A stretch of 64,000 nt of DNA from Paenibacillus sp. W2I17 (GCF_030815985.1 NZ_JAUSXM010000001.1:5084001-5148000); one strand, 5' to 3'. Positions 27,358-36,889 are shown, counted from the first letter of the stretch. Notes: a model not told the origin generated them from the letters alone. Numbers and translations: made by a program.

Positions 27358-29808
27358 ATGGCGGCCGGGATGGAGTTGGGCTCGAACAACACCCTGAAGC
27401 GTGATCTGGAGAAGTACGCGGTACAGTACGCAACAGAGCAGGAGCACCAAGGCAGCCTGGGTGATGGACGCAGCAGCATCCATTACCCAGCCTTGTTTCT
27501 GTTCGTGGGTGATCAGGTTGCACCTGCCGTGTCTGCGGTGAGGGAGATTAACCGGTTGAAATGGGATAATGGAGACGGTGTGGTCTACGTTCAGATTGGG
27601 ACAGAAGATCAGGAAGCAGATCCGGGTGAAACGAGGAATGATGGCTCATCCTATGACGACGGGCAGGTAACTCTGCACCGCTTGCCACTGTCCACTGGGC
27701 AGAAGGAGCGACCGTCCAACACACGGCGTAAGGATGTGCACCGCAGTTTCCATGAATCGGATCAGGCGCTCTACGATCTGAATCGTACGCTTCGGCGGGT
27801 CAGTAACCGAATTGCCGAATATGGACGGTTATACTCGTCATTTGATCGGATTTACGTTACGGTGGTAACCAGAGCGGATGATCCGCTGAATGTATTGTTG
27901 CCAGAGCTCACCAAGCTGACGGAGACCATTTTGTCCCAAGCCTTCAAGTCGGTGCAGACGGATCTGCATGTATTGGTCAGTGAGATGGAACAGGTGGATT
28001 CCTTCGGGTATGCCAGCGCAGCAGGGCTTGCTTTTCTGCGGGAACTGGATTATATGCAATCCTTGGATTACACGTTCAGCGGTAAACTGTTGGTGACGGA
28101 AGATGGGATCTCCATTCCGGTTACACATCCTGCATCACCTTTATTCGATCTCGTCTATATATTGTCGGACAAAAATGAGCGTGGAACTGGCGTCCCCGGT
28201 GGCTGGATCGAAAATGCCGAGATTATCTGCCGGATCTGCCTGCTGAAGAACCGGAAGCAGGATACGGATCACTCGGGTACCGTCTCAAGCACAGGAGCGA
28301 ACACGTACAACAATACATCCTTTAAAAACAATATTCGTACCACCTCTGATCAGCACGGTTATGCAAGCGCGGGTTTTGCTGAGATCAGGCGGCCCAACAA
28401 ACCGATTGCGCTGACGGTGTTATACCACCTGTATCAGTATCTGCTCGCACGTATGCGGCAGGAGCCGGATTGGAGCATCAAGGACAAGCTCGCTTTCTTC
28501 GGACTGGATGCGGCCTCGGTGGAACGCAAAGTCGAAGGTCTGCTGCCCGATGAAGATCTGGTTAGTGGCATGAGCGGCATCATGACGCATAACGTTGGTT
28601 TCTCTGAGCTGAAGCCGCTCTCCCTACGTGAAGCGGAGAGAGCGTTGTTCGGACAAGGAGCCGAGTCATACTTCCGCGATAACGTAGTCCGACTTGTGGA
28701 GGAACGTGTGCGCGAGCGCAGCTCTAGCGGTTCCCTGCGCCGACAGGCCGAACAGTCCCGAGTGCAGCATCCAGAGGTTGGTTATTTCCAATGGGCGGTC
28801 TGGAGTGGCAGTGAGCCTGGCAGTGTACGTGAGGCACTGCTCGGACTGATTCGGGATAAATCGATGCAGCTTGAATCCGCACGTGCTCTGCTGGAGCAAC
28901 GTCAGCAAGAGCGTGTGGAAGATCAGTCCTTCAAACGAGCATTGTTCCGTGATAAGCAGAATGTACGCAATCTGATTGATTGCATGCTGGAGCGGGTGTA
29001 TATACCGAAGGTGGAATTACTGCGACTGGAAAATGAATTACATCTACTGCGTATCTACGATACGGAGATGGAAGAGCTTCACCGTTTCAGTCGCCACATC
29101 ACAGCAGCACTTGAAGCGCTGGAACGCACACTGCGAGAGACAGCTGCCCAAAGTATCGCCGCTGCCGATGAATACATCGGGCAGAACGTGATGGAATACT
29201 ACGGCAAAGTGACAGAAGAGCTAATCACCGAGTTGGAAGCCAAGCGTGGACGGGATGTATGGTTTGAGGACCGTTACATGGGAGACATGAACCGACTCGC
29301 AACGGAAGGCGATGATCGGTTGTTGAAACGTCTGATGGAGGTATGTCACTCGTTGCTGCTTACAGCCGAGCCGCTGCAATTGCCATTTGAAGAAGAGCTG
29401 TTGCAGCGGGCCAATGTGACGATTGCCTACGGAGACAAAGACGTATTGACCCGGGATGATCTGTTCCGCAGGTTGTACCACACGCTGGAGGATCAGGCCG
29501 TCGTAAGGGTGCGGGTCTTCGATTATACACAGGAACATCGGTATGAAGAGAAGTATTTCTTTGGTGACCATCATAGTGCTTTCATGGACTACGCGGCACA
29601 TGCCGAAGAGACGTCACGCATCTACAAGCTGGGTGTGGTGTACGAAGAACGCAGCAGTGGTGTGGAGAAGCTGAATCTGATGGGCGGTTTTCATCTGGAG
29701 GATCTCATGGTGTATCGGAACGGTAAGGTATATTATGATTCCTATACGGAGAATGGCTATGAACTTCACCCCGCAGGTCTGGTGGAGAAGTTGTCGCCCA
29801 TGCGTTAA
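27358..29808 (+). CDS. 816-residue protein of unknown function, partner of the tubulin-like GTPase
   Basis: Not recognised. An N-terminal alpha/beta part contains ALFLFVGDQVAPAVSAV and a Rossmann-like run with DRIYVTVVTRADDPLNVL; the middle and end are long charged helices with probable coiled coils (about 480-660). There is no signal peptide or membrane segment. The start codon lies one base after the stop of the tubulin-like gene, so both proteins are probably made together and act in one complex. An ATG 12 bases further is an alternative start. Confidence 0.72.
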   Translation: MAAGMELGSNNTLKRDLEKYAVQYATEQEHQGSLGDGRSSIHYPALFLFVGDQVAPAVSAVREINRLKWDNGDGVVYVQIGTEDQEADPGETRNDGSSYDDGQVTLHRLPLSTGQKERPSNTRRKDVHRSFHESDQALYDLNRTLRRVSNRIAEYGRLYSSFDRIYVTVVTRADDPLNVLLPELTKLTETILSQAFKSVQTDLHVLVSEMEQVDSFGYASAAGLAFLRELDYMQSLDYTFSGKLLVTEDGISIPVTHPASPLFDLVYILSDKNERGTGVPGGWIENAEIICRICLLKNRKQDTDHSGTVSSTGANTYNNTSFKNNIRTTSDQHGYASAGFAEIRRPNKPIALTVLYHLYQYLLARMRQEPDWSIKDKLAFFGLDAASVERKVEGLLPDEDLVSGMSGIMTHNVGFSELKPLSLREAERALFGQGAESYFRDNVVRLVEERVRERSSSGSLRRQAEQSRVQHPEVGYFQWAVWSGSEPGSVREALLGLIRDKSMQLESARALLEQRQQERVEDQSFKRALFRDKQNVRNLIDCMLERVYIPKVELLRLENELHLLRIYDTEMEELHRFSRHITAALEALERTLRETAAQSIAAADEYIGQNVMEYYGKVTEELITELEAKRGRDVWFEDRYMGDMNRLATEGDDRLLKRLMEVCHSLLLTAEPLQLPFEEELLQRANVTIAYGDKDVLTRDDLFRRLYHTLEDQAVVRVRVFDYTQEHRYEEKYFFGDHHSAFMDYAAHAEETSRIYKLGVVYEERSSGVEKLNLMGGFHLEDLMVYRNGKVYYDSYTENGYELHPAGLVEKLSPMR

Positions 29809-29816
29809 GGCGCCGA

Positions 29817-29832
29817 GGGTGTCATGACACCC
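29817..29832. repeat. 16-base perfect palindrome between operon genes
   Basis: GGGTGTCATGACACCC lies 10 bases after the 816-residue gene and about 40 before the membrane vWA gene. As RNA it makes only a small hairpin with no T-run, so it may be a protein-binding site or a polarity element. Confidence 0.5.
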
Positions 29833-29872
29833 TGCTACAATTTTGTATTAACTCAGCCTGCTTACGGCTGGT

Positions 29873-31177
29873 ATGGAAAGGATGCATGTAGACATGCAGC
29901 GAAAAATCAATCTTCTCCTGGTCCTGTTCAGCCTGATTGGCGGGGCAGTGGGCTTTGCGGCAGGAGAAATCATGCTGCGTCAATGGCTTGGGGAGATGCC
30001 GCGTCTGTTGCTGATGGGATTATACTTTGGCGTACTGGCGCTGAGCGTTGGGTTGTTCTGTTTAATCGCAGAGATGATCTCACCCAAGCTGAATGGTGCT
30101 TCATGGAAGCTCCGGTATCTGGGACTGTCGTGGAAATTGCTTGTTCCGGCAACACTGGCTTTATTGTTTGTTGTTGGACTCGCCCTTCAATTGTTGTACC
30201 AGATCAATCCAGGCGGTGTGAAGCAAGTGAAAGACATCGTACTGATGATTGATAACTCGGGCAGCATGAGCGAGACAGATCCGGATAACGGACGCTTTGA
30301 AGCAGCCAAGACTCTGATCAGCCAAATGGAGAGCGACAAACAGGTAGCTGTCATTACGTTTGATGACCAACCGCAGTTGTTACAGCCGTTTATTGCGCTG
30401 GATAGTGAAGCGGCCAAGAATGAGGTTTATGGCAAAATCGATGGCATTGTAACGACTTCGGGCGGCACCAATTTTGATGCCGTGCTGCGGGAAGGCATGG
30501 AGCAGATTCAGGGCAAACAGGACCCGAAACGCGGTACCGTCGTCATCTTGTTATCCGATGGCTTCAGTGAAGCAGACACGACCGATATTTTGTCCCAATA
30601 TAACAACGAACAGATTTCCATTAATACAGTCGGCCTCAGTCTGGTGGACCCATCAGGAACGGATTTGCTGCGTAATATTGCCCAGCAAACGGGTGGCATG
30701 TACTATGATGTACCGGATTCCGGTGGTCTGAATCTGGCATTCCAGCAGATCTACGATACGATTGATGAACGGACGCTGGTAACGGAGCGTACAGGCATGA
30801 TGGAACATAGCGTTTATCTGGCGATTTTCCGTGTAGCAGCCGTGTTACTAATCGGCGTGGCGCTGGGTGTGTCACTCGGACTCGTGTTTGATAATCGTCA
30901 TCTCGCGCTCAGCTTCGGCATTGGTGGTGCGGTGTCTGGTCTACTGGCAGGGCTTCTGCTGGAATGGGGCCTCGACGGTTCGAACGTGGGTGATACATTT
31001 GTACGACTCGGTGCGATGCTCATCTTGTCTGGTGTACTGACCCTCTTCTCCTGGATTGTTCCGATCAAAGAGAACACGCCGCGGAAGAGCAGGGGTCGTC
31101 GTGAAGCTGGCGGCGGAACTTCTTCAGCCGAAGGGTTTGGCCAGAGAGCAAGAGATACACGGAGCAAAGGATTCTAA
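29873..31177 (+). CDS. membrane vWA-domain protein
   Basis: A 434-residue protein with three hydrophobic segments in the first 115 residues, a vWA domain with an ideal MIDAS (DNSGSMS, Asp127; GTNFD and SDG follow), and two to three more membrane segments (about 300-385), then a basic C-terminal tail. The order TM-vWA-TM resembles BatA/BatB-like proteins, yet no MoxR ATPase is encoded nearby. The start is uncertain: ATGs at 29873, 29882 and 29894 surround GGAAAGG; the last is spaced best. It is the second vWA protein of the cluster and may pair with the first through their metal sites. Confidence 0.82.
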   Translation: MERMHVDMQRKINLLLVLFSLIGGAVGFAAGEIMLRQWLGEMPRLLLMGLYFGVLALSVGLFCLIAEMISPKLNGASWKLRYLGLSWKLLVPATLALLFVVGLALQLLYQINPGGVKQVKDIVLMIDNSGSMSETDPDNGRFEAAKTLISQMESDKQVAVITFDDQPQLLQPFIALDSEAAKNEVYGKIDGIVTTSGGTNFDAVLREGMEQIQGKQDPKRGTVVILLSDGFSEADTTDILSQYNNEQISINTVGLSLVDPSGTDLLRNIAQQTGGMYYDVPDSGGLNLAFQQIYDTIDERTLVTERTGMMEHSVYLAIFRVAAVLLIGVALGVSLGLVFDNRHLALSFGIGGAVSGLLAGLLLEWGLDGSNVGDTFVRLGAMLILSGVLTLFSWIVPIKENTPRKSRGRREAGGGTSSAEGFGQRARDTRSKGF

Positions 31178-31196
31178 CGTCGGGAGGTCAATGGAA

Positions 31197-31844
31197 ATGC
31201 GGTTTACGGATGCAGACCCTTCGACACCCTTGATTCGAAAACTGACACTTGCGGTGGACGAAGGACGTTGTACACTTCGCTGGCTCTGGCCGGAACGGGT
31301 AGAAGCTGTGTATGTGGAACGGCTAGAGCTGGATATGATGAGCGATGATCGTACTGGGGAAGAGCCTGCACAGGGCAAGCTGAAGCTGTACACGAGAGAG
31401 GAATACAAGGCGAGCAATGGTTACACGGATCGGATCACGGGTTTTGGTGCCATCAAGTACACGGTGTATGTGTGTCAGATGGAGGACGACGGGCCTGTGC
31501 TGATTCGTCAACGAGACGAGGGCAACATGGTGATTGCAAGCGCAGGGAAGGCGGATATCCGCTTCTCCATTCGCTACAAGAGCGGTTTTTTTCAGAAACG
31601 AAAAAGTGTGTTGATCACCGTCACAGCGGAAGTACCTGTTCCAAAGGAAGCACTCTGTTATGTTCGCAAGCAGGGCGGGGTTCCGCTGAACAAGGAAGAT
31701 GGTACGGTGTATCCTTTTGTGAGTGATTTTGCTCCCGGAAGAAATGAGATGCCGCCCGTTGAAGTTGCCAAGGATGATTATGTGAGATTATTCTTCACGG
31801 ACGGACCGAAATATGGAGCCGCCTATAGGCTTATATCAGACTAG
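31197..31844 (+). CDS. beta-rich protein of unknown function
   Basis: A 215-residue protein starting MRFTDADPSTPLIRKL, rich in beta strands and made of two similar-sized halves, with YTVYVCQMEDDGPV and KRKSVLITVTAEVPVPKEALCYV; the pattern suggests two beta-sandwich domains. No signal peptide. It is not recognised. The ATG at 31197 is 9 bases from GGAGG; the ATG at 31191 is only 3 bases away, and the longer frame from 31056 overlaps the vWA gene. Its position inside the cluster suggests an adaptor. Confidence 0.65.
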   Translation: MRFTDADPSTPLIRKLTLAVDEGRCTLRWLWPERVEAVYVERLELDMMSDDRTGEEPAQGKLKLYTREEYKASNGYTDRITGFGAIKYTVYVCQMEDDGPVLIRQRDEGNMVIASAGKADIRFSIRYKSGFFQKRKSVLITVTAEVPVPKEALCYVRKQGGVPLNKEDGTVYPFVSDFAPGRNEMPPVEVAKDDYVRLFFTDGPKYGAAYRLISD

Positions 31845-31855
31845 ATAGTTGGACT

Positions 31856-31895
31856 AGCGATTGGAAGGTTACTCTGTCATCGTAGTGCAAGTGTA
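31856..31895 (+). repeat. partial copy C of the intergenic repeat
   Basis: Only the 3' block is present: AGCGATTGGAAGGTT, CTGTCATCG and GCAAGTGTAA, about 85-90 percent identical to 23881-23923. It lies just before the ribosome site of the GTPase gene. Confidence 0.65.
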
Positions 31896-31934
31896 AATTG
31901 TCTTAGTCTGACTGATCAGGGGAGGGGAGTGGCT

Positions 31935-33194
31935 ATGAGCTTTTTTAGTCGGTTTTTGAAGAGACAACAGCCGGAGGAACGTCCGCTGTTTTACGATATT
32001 GTATGCCCTTATTGTTTCAGCAAGTTTTCACCGGAAGAGGTTGTGTTCCGCGCCGCCCATCACCGTGATGATGATGAGGACTACGCACTCGGGGAAGATG
32101 CGAAGTTGAATCGGTATCGCGAAAGGTTTGGACTCGATACGGTATTTGATATGGAGGCCGTATTGGCTCCGCATGATGTACCGGAGGAACATCGCATTTA
32201 TTCCGATAACATCGTGATGGGCCTGAACGATCGGTACGGTGTCGTTACACGTCGCCGGTTGTGCCCGCAGTGTCACAATGAGCTGCCTGTCACGGCAGGT
32301 AAAGCACCGAGTAACATCATTTCCATTATTGGTGCATCCCAGGTAGGGAAATCCGTCTACATGACTTCATTAATTCATACATTGCAGCATTATACCGCCG
32401 ATCATTTTGACGCGGCTTGCATGCCATTGAATGCGGAGATCAGCCGCCGGTTCCGTGCGGATTATGAAGAACCGTTGTTCGAACGTGGCGATCTGCTGGA
32501 TTCCACGCAGAAGGAGAAGTTGCAGGAGCCGTTTATCTTTCAATTTGTATTCAAGGACGAAGATAAAGCACCGCTGACTCTGGTGTTCTTTGACGTCGCA
32601 GGTGAAGGCATGGTGGAGCAGGATTATCTCGGACTTCATGGGCAGCACATCAAGAACTCGGCAGGTATCCTATTCATGGTGGACCCGCTTCAGATTCGTT
32701 CGATTCGGGACAAAATCCGCATTAACCTTGGCAATGAGCCGGGAGAGTGGACACCACGATACGATGAGCCACGTGACGTGGTGCTGACGATGTTCGGAGA
32801 TTTTATTGCGTATCAGGACAAAGCCAAGACCAATATTCCAACAGCCGTTGTGCTCACCAAAAGCGACATGCTGCATTCCCTCAAGGATGAAGAGGGCGAT
32901 TACATCAAATCTAACAGCAATGTCTTCCGCAACATGGTGCACCGCGATTGGTTCGACTTAACCGAGTTCGAGAATATCGACGGGGAGATCCGGCGTTTTA
33001 TCGAGAAGGTGGATCGTCCGTTCAAGGGCACGATGGATGTGTACTTCAAGGATACAGCCTATTTCGCAGTCTCTGCGCTGGGCAGCAATCCGGTGGATAT
33101 GAAATTGCAGGGTGTGGTTAGTCCGATTCGCGTGGATGAACCCTTCTTATGGCTATTGTACAAGCTGAAGTACATTGAGGGGAGAGTGGGATGA
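31935..33194 (+). CDS. zinc-ribbon P-loop GTPase (DO-GTPase2-like)
   Basis: A 419-residue protein. Two Cys pairs, C24-PY-C27 and C110-PQ-C113, form a split zinc ribbon around an acidic loop. The P-loop GASQVGKS (133-140) follows at once, then FFDVAGEG (switch II/Walker B-like) and VVLTKSDML, an NKxD-like base motif (TKSD). This is the plan of the double-GTPase (DO-GTPase2) family as I recall it. Start: ATG behind GGAGGGG; the in-frame GTG at 31929 overlaps that site. The stop overlaps the next gene by ATGA, so it and the GAP1-like protein are a tightly coupled GTPase/effector pair. Confidence 0.82.
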   Translation: MSFFSRFLKRQQPEERPLFYDIVCPYCFSKFSPEEVVFRAAHHRDDDEDYALGEDAKLNRYRERFGLDTVFDMEAVLAPHDVPEEHRIYSDNIVMGLNDRYGVVTRRRLCPQCHNELPVTAGKAPSNIISIIGASQVGKSVYMTSLIHTLQHYTADHFDAACMPLNAEISRRFRADYEEPLFERGDLLDSTQKEKLQEPFIFQFVFKDEDKAPLTLVFFDVAGEGMVEQDYLGLHGQHIKNSAGILFMVDPLQIRSIRDKIRINLGNEPGEWTPRYDEPRDVVLTMFGDFIAYQDKAKTNIPTAVVLTKSDMLHSLKDEEGDYIKSNSNVFRNMVHRDWFDLTEFENIDGEIRRFIEKVDRPFKGTMDVYFKDTAYFAVSALGSNPVDMKLQGVVSPIRVDEPFLWLLYKLKYIEGRVG

Positions 33195-36100
33195 TGCGTT
33201 CTTCCGTAACCCCGCCCATTGAACAACAGTTGTATACCCGAGAGCGGCGCGGGGTGTTTCGCACAACAGAGGGGTTTGATACGGTTGCGGCATCGCCGGG
33301 ACTGGACCCTTCTTTTATCAAAAAAGTGCTTCACCCCTACTGTGTCTATGACGCTCCAGCGGAGCTCACAGGCCGTAGCGAGAAGGACGAGACGAAGTTT
33401 CCGGCTTCCATTCACCTGCTTCATCTGGAGAGTGGAGAGACGATTCTTGGGCAAAATGTGTACCAGTCTGCGGATTTCACCGGGCTGCGCAGTGCCTTTT
33501 TTGCACATAATTACGTCTTGTCTCCCGAGCGCTCGGAAGAGCAGATGAAACAAGGCGGCTGGCTGGATGCCGTGTTCGCCACGTCCTATGACATCGAACA
33601 AGGTACAGTTCTGCCAGCACTTGCTGAATTGCCTAAATCACCTAGGAGCGGACAGGGTGGGGCGACCGATGCTGGCGTAGGATCACCCACCCAAGTGCTG
33701 AGCACCTTGAAAATGAACGAAGTGCTGTTCAAGCGCCTGCTCTATGCGGTAATGCAGTCTATAGCGACACGTAGAAAAGTATACATTGCGCTGGATCTTC
33801 CCGCAGAGGAAGTGACCGCAGGGGCCAAAGGATTGCTACGTTTGCTATACACGGCTTTACCATACGCATTCCGGCGGCAGCTGGGATTCATGACGTTTGC
33901 CAAGGAGCCACAGGCCAAGAAGGGCATTCACGTCCAGTTTGTAGAGCGAGGAACGTTACGTCCGAAAGACCGCAATACGGAGAAGGATTTCACCTTTGAT
34001 CTGGTATCCGGCAGAGTGACACATGCGGATGCATCTGTGGCGAAGTTACCTTATGCGGAATTCGCTTGGGCCTTATTGCAGGAACCTGGTGCGGCGGATG
34101 CGTTCTATACGTTTGCGGATGAAATGTTGTCCGGCATGGAACCTGGGCGGGAACTTTCCATTGAAGCATATGGCGAACTTGCGGTGTTCTATGGTCTTGA
34201 ACAAGGCATGGAAGACCTGTATTTGGATAACAAAAGTCATGTCCTGAGTGGCTTGCTGACCTATTTGAAGCCGGATGGTGGATCGCAGCAACGTTCCCGT
34301 CTGAACGAGCTGTTCCTGACCTTGCTCAGTAGGGAACTGGACAGTGTGAAGCGTGAGAACGTACCCGAAGAAGACGTCGCAGCTCGCATTGGCGAATATT
34401 TCAGTGTTGCCGCGTCCGTGGTGCAATCCCGGATTGTGGACTATTTCATCTACGGTGTAAATAATGCCCGCGCCCAGAAGCGTATGCGTGCTGTGCAGGA
34501 ATTGTATGCTGTGCTGGATCGGGATCCGCAGCTGAATCGAGCTTTCTTTGATAAAGTGCTGGCCAATGAATCGCTTACCAAGTTGTTGTTCGAGCCTTAT
34601 CTGGACAATCAGCTGAAACGCACGGAATCAGCAGCGAACGTTGTGGAAGTGATCCGAAGATGGGTTACGTCCCATCCATCTGCGATCCACTACAGCTTCT
34701 TGCAGGAGCGGACAGCCAATGAGCTGCGTGAACGGTTATGTTCTGCGCCTAATCCGGTACAATCTGCGAATGAAGCACTCCAGCGGGTTAGCAGACTCGA
34801 TAGGGTATCTGTGGAAGGTACGTATGATACAGGCATTACGGCACGAATTGGTCAATCTGAAGCTACAGCCCGCCCTAATCGCAAAGGGGGATCTCCGTCT
34901 GCCAGTCAAGATCCGGCATATCAGGAGGAGTTAACCCGCCTTGCAGACAAGCTTGCTTATGTTATTAACCTGTTTATGATTCAGGATCTCGATCTGGATC
35001 GGGTTAACCGTGAACAGCTATTAAGCATTGATATTTTGCAGCATGGCAATGAGGTTCGGGATTGGGCGGCACGTCAGGGCTCTGATGTATCGGCTCGAAC
35101 GAACACGATGCTGGCTGCGAGAGTGTGGCTTAGTGGCGAGGAGAATGAAGAAGAGGCATTGGAGGCACTTTCCCTGGCAGAACGCAATGAACTTCAACGC
35201 TGGACGCGTCGCTGGCTTGCCGGAGAGCTGCAGGCTCATCCGGGGATCGCGGCATATGAAGCTTTGCCGATGGCTTTTTATCGGGGAGGAAGCGGCAGCA
35301 ATCGGTTGGATTATCCTGGCCTGATTGAATTCATCCGCACCAATGCAAGTCGTGCTGAAGGGCTGTATCCATTCTTCGAATGGTCAGGTGATCATCGGAT
35401 GTTTGTCCGGGGTTCCAATGCGCATAAAGGATATGCGGATGCCATCGTGGCGTATTTCAAAGCCCATGACCGTGAAGCTTTCAAGTCGAAGTCAGCTTTC
35501 AAACCGTATTATGCGAGAGCAAGCAAGACAATGAAGCCGGTCTATGATCGTGCGAAGACGGAATTGTCCTCTCCACTGGTGCGGATGCTAACGGGTAAAA
35601 GGAAAAATCTGTTCGGATTAATCCTCTTGATCCTGGTTCTTGGTATTGCTGGCGGTACATATGCATGGATGAAAGATTCTGTAGAGCCGCCAGCGGCATC
35701 CCCTCCATCTACCCAGGAGCCTGTCATACCGGCTGAACCTGAGGTGCAACTCGCGGAGCAGATTGCTTATATGATTCCTGCGAGTGAACAGGAGGGTACG
35801 CAATCACCTGCTCAACTGGTGATCCGTTTCAGGAACGATATGGGAAGCACTGAGTTTGAGCAAGGCAAACTTCAATTGACGATGAAGGATGATAGCACTC
35901 AGGAGTTGGATACTACAGGCAAGTGGGAGAGTTTTAATCGGAATGAAGAGCCTGATACCCAAGATACCTCCGATGGTGGCTCAGGAAGTACTTCCGAGGG
36001 AAGCACGGATAGTTCTTCAGCGGGGAACACAGAGCAGACGGAGGATGGCGATCAGCAGGCCGATCCTTCAACATCGGGTGATTCCACTTCAGATCCTGCT

Positions 36101-36403
36101 ACCGATACAACAATGGATACAGGGACGAATGCATCGTCTAATGCTGCGAGTGGAGACACGGATCAAGGTACGGATGCAGATCAAGCTACTGGTTCCACAT
36201 CACCTGACACATCTGTATCCAATGAACAGGATGCGGATGCGACCACTCCTGCACAGATGTCTATTGGAGAGGTGGATCGCCTCTATCCGTATGGATTGCA
36301 GATCGATCTTCCAGCGAATATGGATGCCGAGAGCATTGTCAGTGTGAAGAGTACGCAGGGCGAGATGACTATAATCCAATTGATGCCGCAGCCTAAGCTC
36401 TAA
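33191..36403 (+). CDS. GAP1-like GTPase-associated membrane protein
   Basis: A 1070-residue protein. Its N-terminus (PIEQQLYTRERRGVFRT, then GFDTVAASPGLD) has the GAP1-N2 look as I recall that family, named for genes adjacent to double-GTPases. A long helical middle follows, then a single membrane helix at about 806-830 (LFGLILLILVLGIAGGTYAW) and an outer tail. About residues 915-1010 are nearly all Ser, Thr, Asp, Gly, Glu and Ala, then a short folded end. The N-terminal 800 residues are thus cytosolic, next to the GTPase. It overlaps the GTPase gene by 4 bases and ends the operon at a strong terminator. Confidence 0.78.
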   Translation: MMRSSVTPPIEQQLYTRERRGVFRTTEGFDTVAASPGLDPSFIKKVLHPYCVYDAPAELTGRSEKDETKFPASIHLLHLESGETILGQNVYQSADFTGLRSAFFAHNYVLSPERSEEQMKQGGWLDAVFATSYDIEQGTVLPALAELPKSPRSGQGGATDAGVGSPTQVLSTLKMNEVLFKRLLYAVMQSIATRRKVYIALDLPAEEVTAGAKGLLRLLYTALPYAFRRQLGFMTFAKEPQAKKGIHVQFVERGTLRPKDRNTEKDFTFDLVSGRVTHADASVAKLPYAEFAWALLQEPGAADAFYTFADEMLSGMEPGRELSIEAYGELAVFYGLEQGMEDLYLDNKSHVLSGLLTYLKPDGGSQQRSRLNELFLTLLSRELDSVKRENVPEEDVAARIGEYFSVAASVVQSRIVDYFIYGVNNARAQKRMRAVQELYAVLDRDPQLNRAFFDKVLANESLTKLLFEPYLDNQLKRTESAANVVEVIRRWVTSHPSAIHYSFLQERTANELRERLCSAPNPVQSANEALQRVSRLDRVSVEGTYDTGITARIGQSEATARPNRKGGSPSASQDPAYQEELTRLADKLAYVINLFMIQDLDLDRVNREQLLSIDILQHGNEVRDWAARQGSDVSARTNTMLAARVWLSGEENEEEALEALSLAERNELQRWTRRWLAGELQAHPGIAAYEALPMAFYRGGSGSNRLDYPGLIEFIRTNASRAEGLYPFFEWSGDHRMFVRGSNAHKGYADAIVAYFKAHDREAFKSKSAFKPYYARASKTMKPVYDRAKTELSSPLVRMLTGKRKNLFGLILLILVLGIAGGTYAWMKDSVEPPAASPPSTQEPVIPAEPEVQLAEQIAYMIPASEQEGTQSPAQLVIRFRNDMGSTEFEQGKLQLTMKDDSTQELDTTGKWESFNRNEEPDTQDTSDGGSGSTSEGSTDSSSAGNTEQTEDGDQQADPSTSGDSTSDPATDTTMDTGTNASSNAASGDTDQGTDADQATGSTSPDTSVSNEQDADATTPAQMSIGEVDRLYPYGLQIDLPANMDAESIVSVKSTQGEMTIIQLMPQPKL

Positions 36404-36501
36404 GTTATTTTATATGAACATGTTGCATAGATTCATTAAGTGTCTTTTGATCCAATAATGAAAAAAGCTGACTTCATACCATAACAAATGAGAGTATGTT
36501 A

Positions 36502-36541
36502 GATGACCTTGAACTTTAGATTTCAAGGTCATCTTTTTTTT
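36502..36541 (+). terminator. terminator of the tubulin/GTPase operon
   Basis: GATGACCTTGAA pairs perfectly with TTCAAGGTCATC and is followed by eight T. Confidence 0.9.
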
Positions 36542-36571
36542 ATTTGATATGGCGGCTGAATAGATTGAACT

Positions 36572-36713
36572 AACATTTACACAAAAACGGAGAGGGCAGA
36601 AATAACCTGAAGAAGTGAAACGTTCGCCTTTATCCCCGGATTTACCCCCTAAAAAGGATAAAAAAATCTGGGGATAACAGCGATCGGAAGGTTGTTCTGT
36701 CATCGGAGTGGCC
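36572..36713 (+). repeat. full copy B of the structured intergenic repeat
   Basis: Same block order as copy A (23772). The small hairpin changes from GCGAA/TTCGC to GTGAA/TTCGC (G-U kept), and the long TATCCCCGGATTT stem pairs with AAATCTGGGGATA using a G-U where copy A has a mismatch; the loop between differs freely. That pattern favours an RNA structure. Confidence 0.8.
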
Positions 36714-36889
36714 ACATTCACAATTCAGACACAAAATTTGCGATTCAAGAGTTTGAAAGACAGTGAGAAGTGATAAAGTGCGCGGAATGAATGAGAAAAG
36801 ATCTCATGTGTACTTGGGAAAAGAGCGGGATTTCTGCTACAGAAAGACCAAATAAAGCACGAAAAGAGAAGAAAATTTGGTTTTTTATG

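Noticed and set aside
29824..30252. 142-residue frame at the start of the membrane vWA gene
   Set aside because: Cysteine/tryptophan-rich composition and no ribosome site; a shadow of the vWA frame.
36572..36713. Repeat copies considered as CRISPR or IS ends
   Set aside because: Copies are kilobases apart, with no spacers, no transposase and no target-site duplication that I could see.
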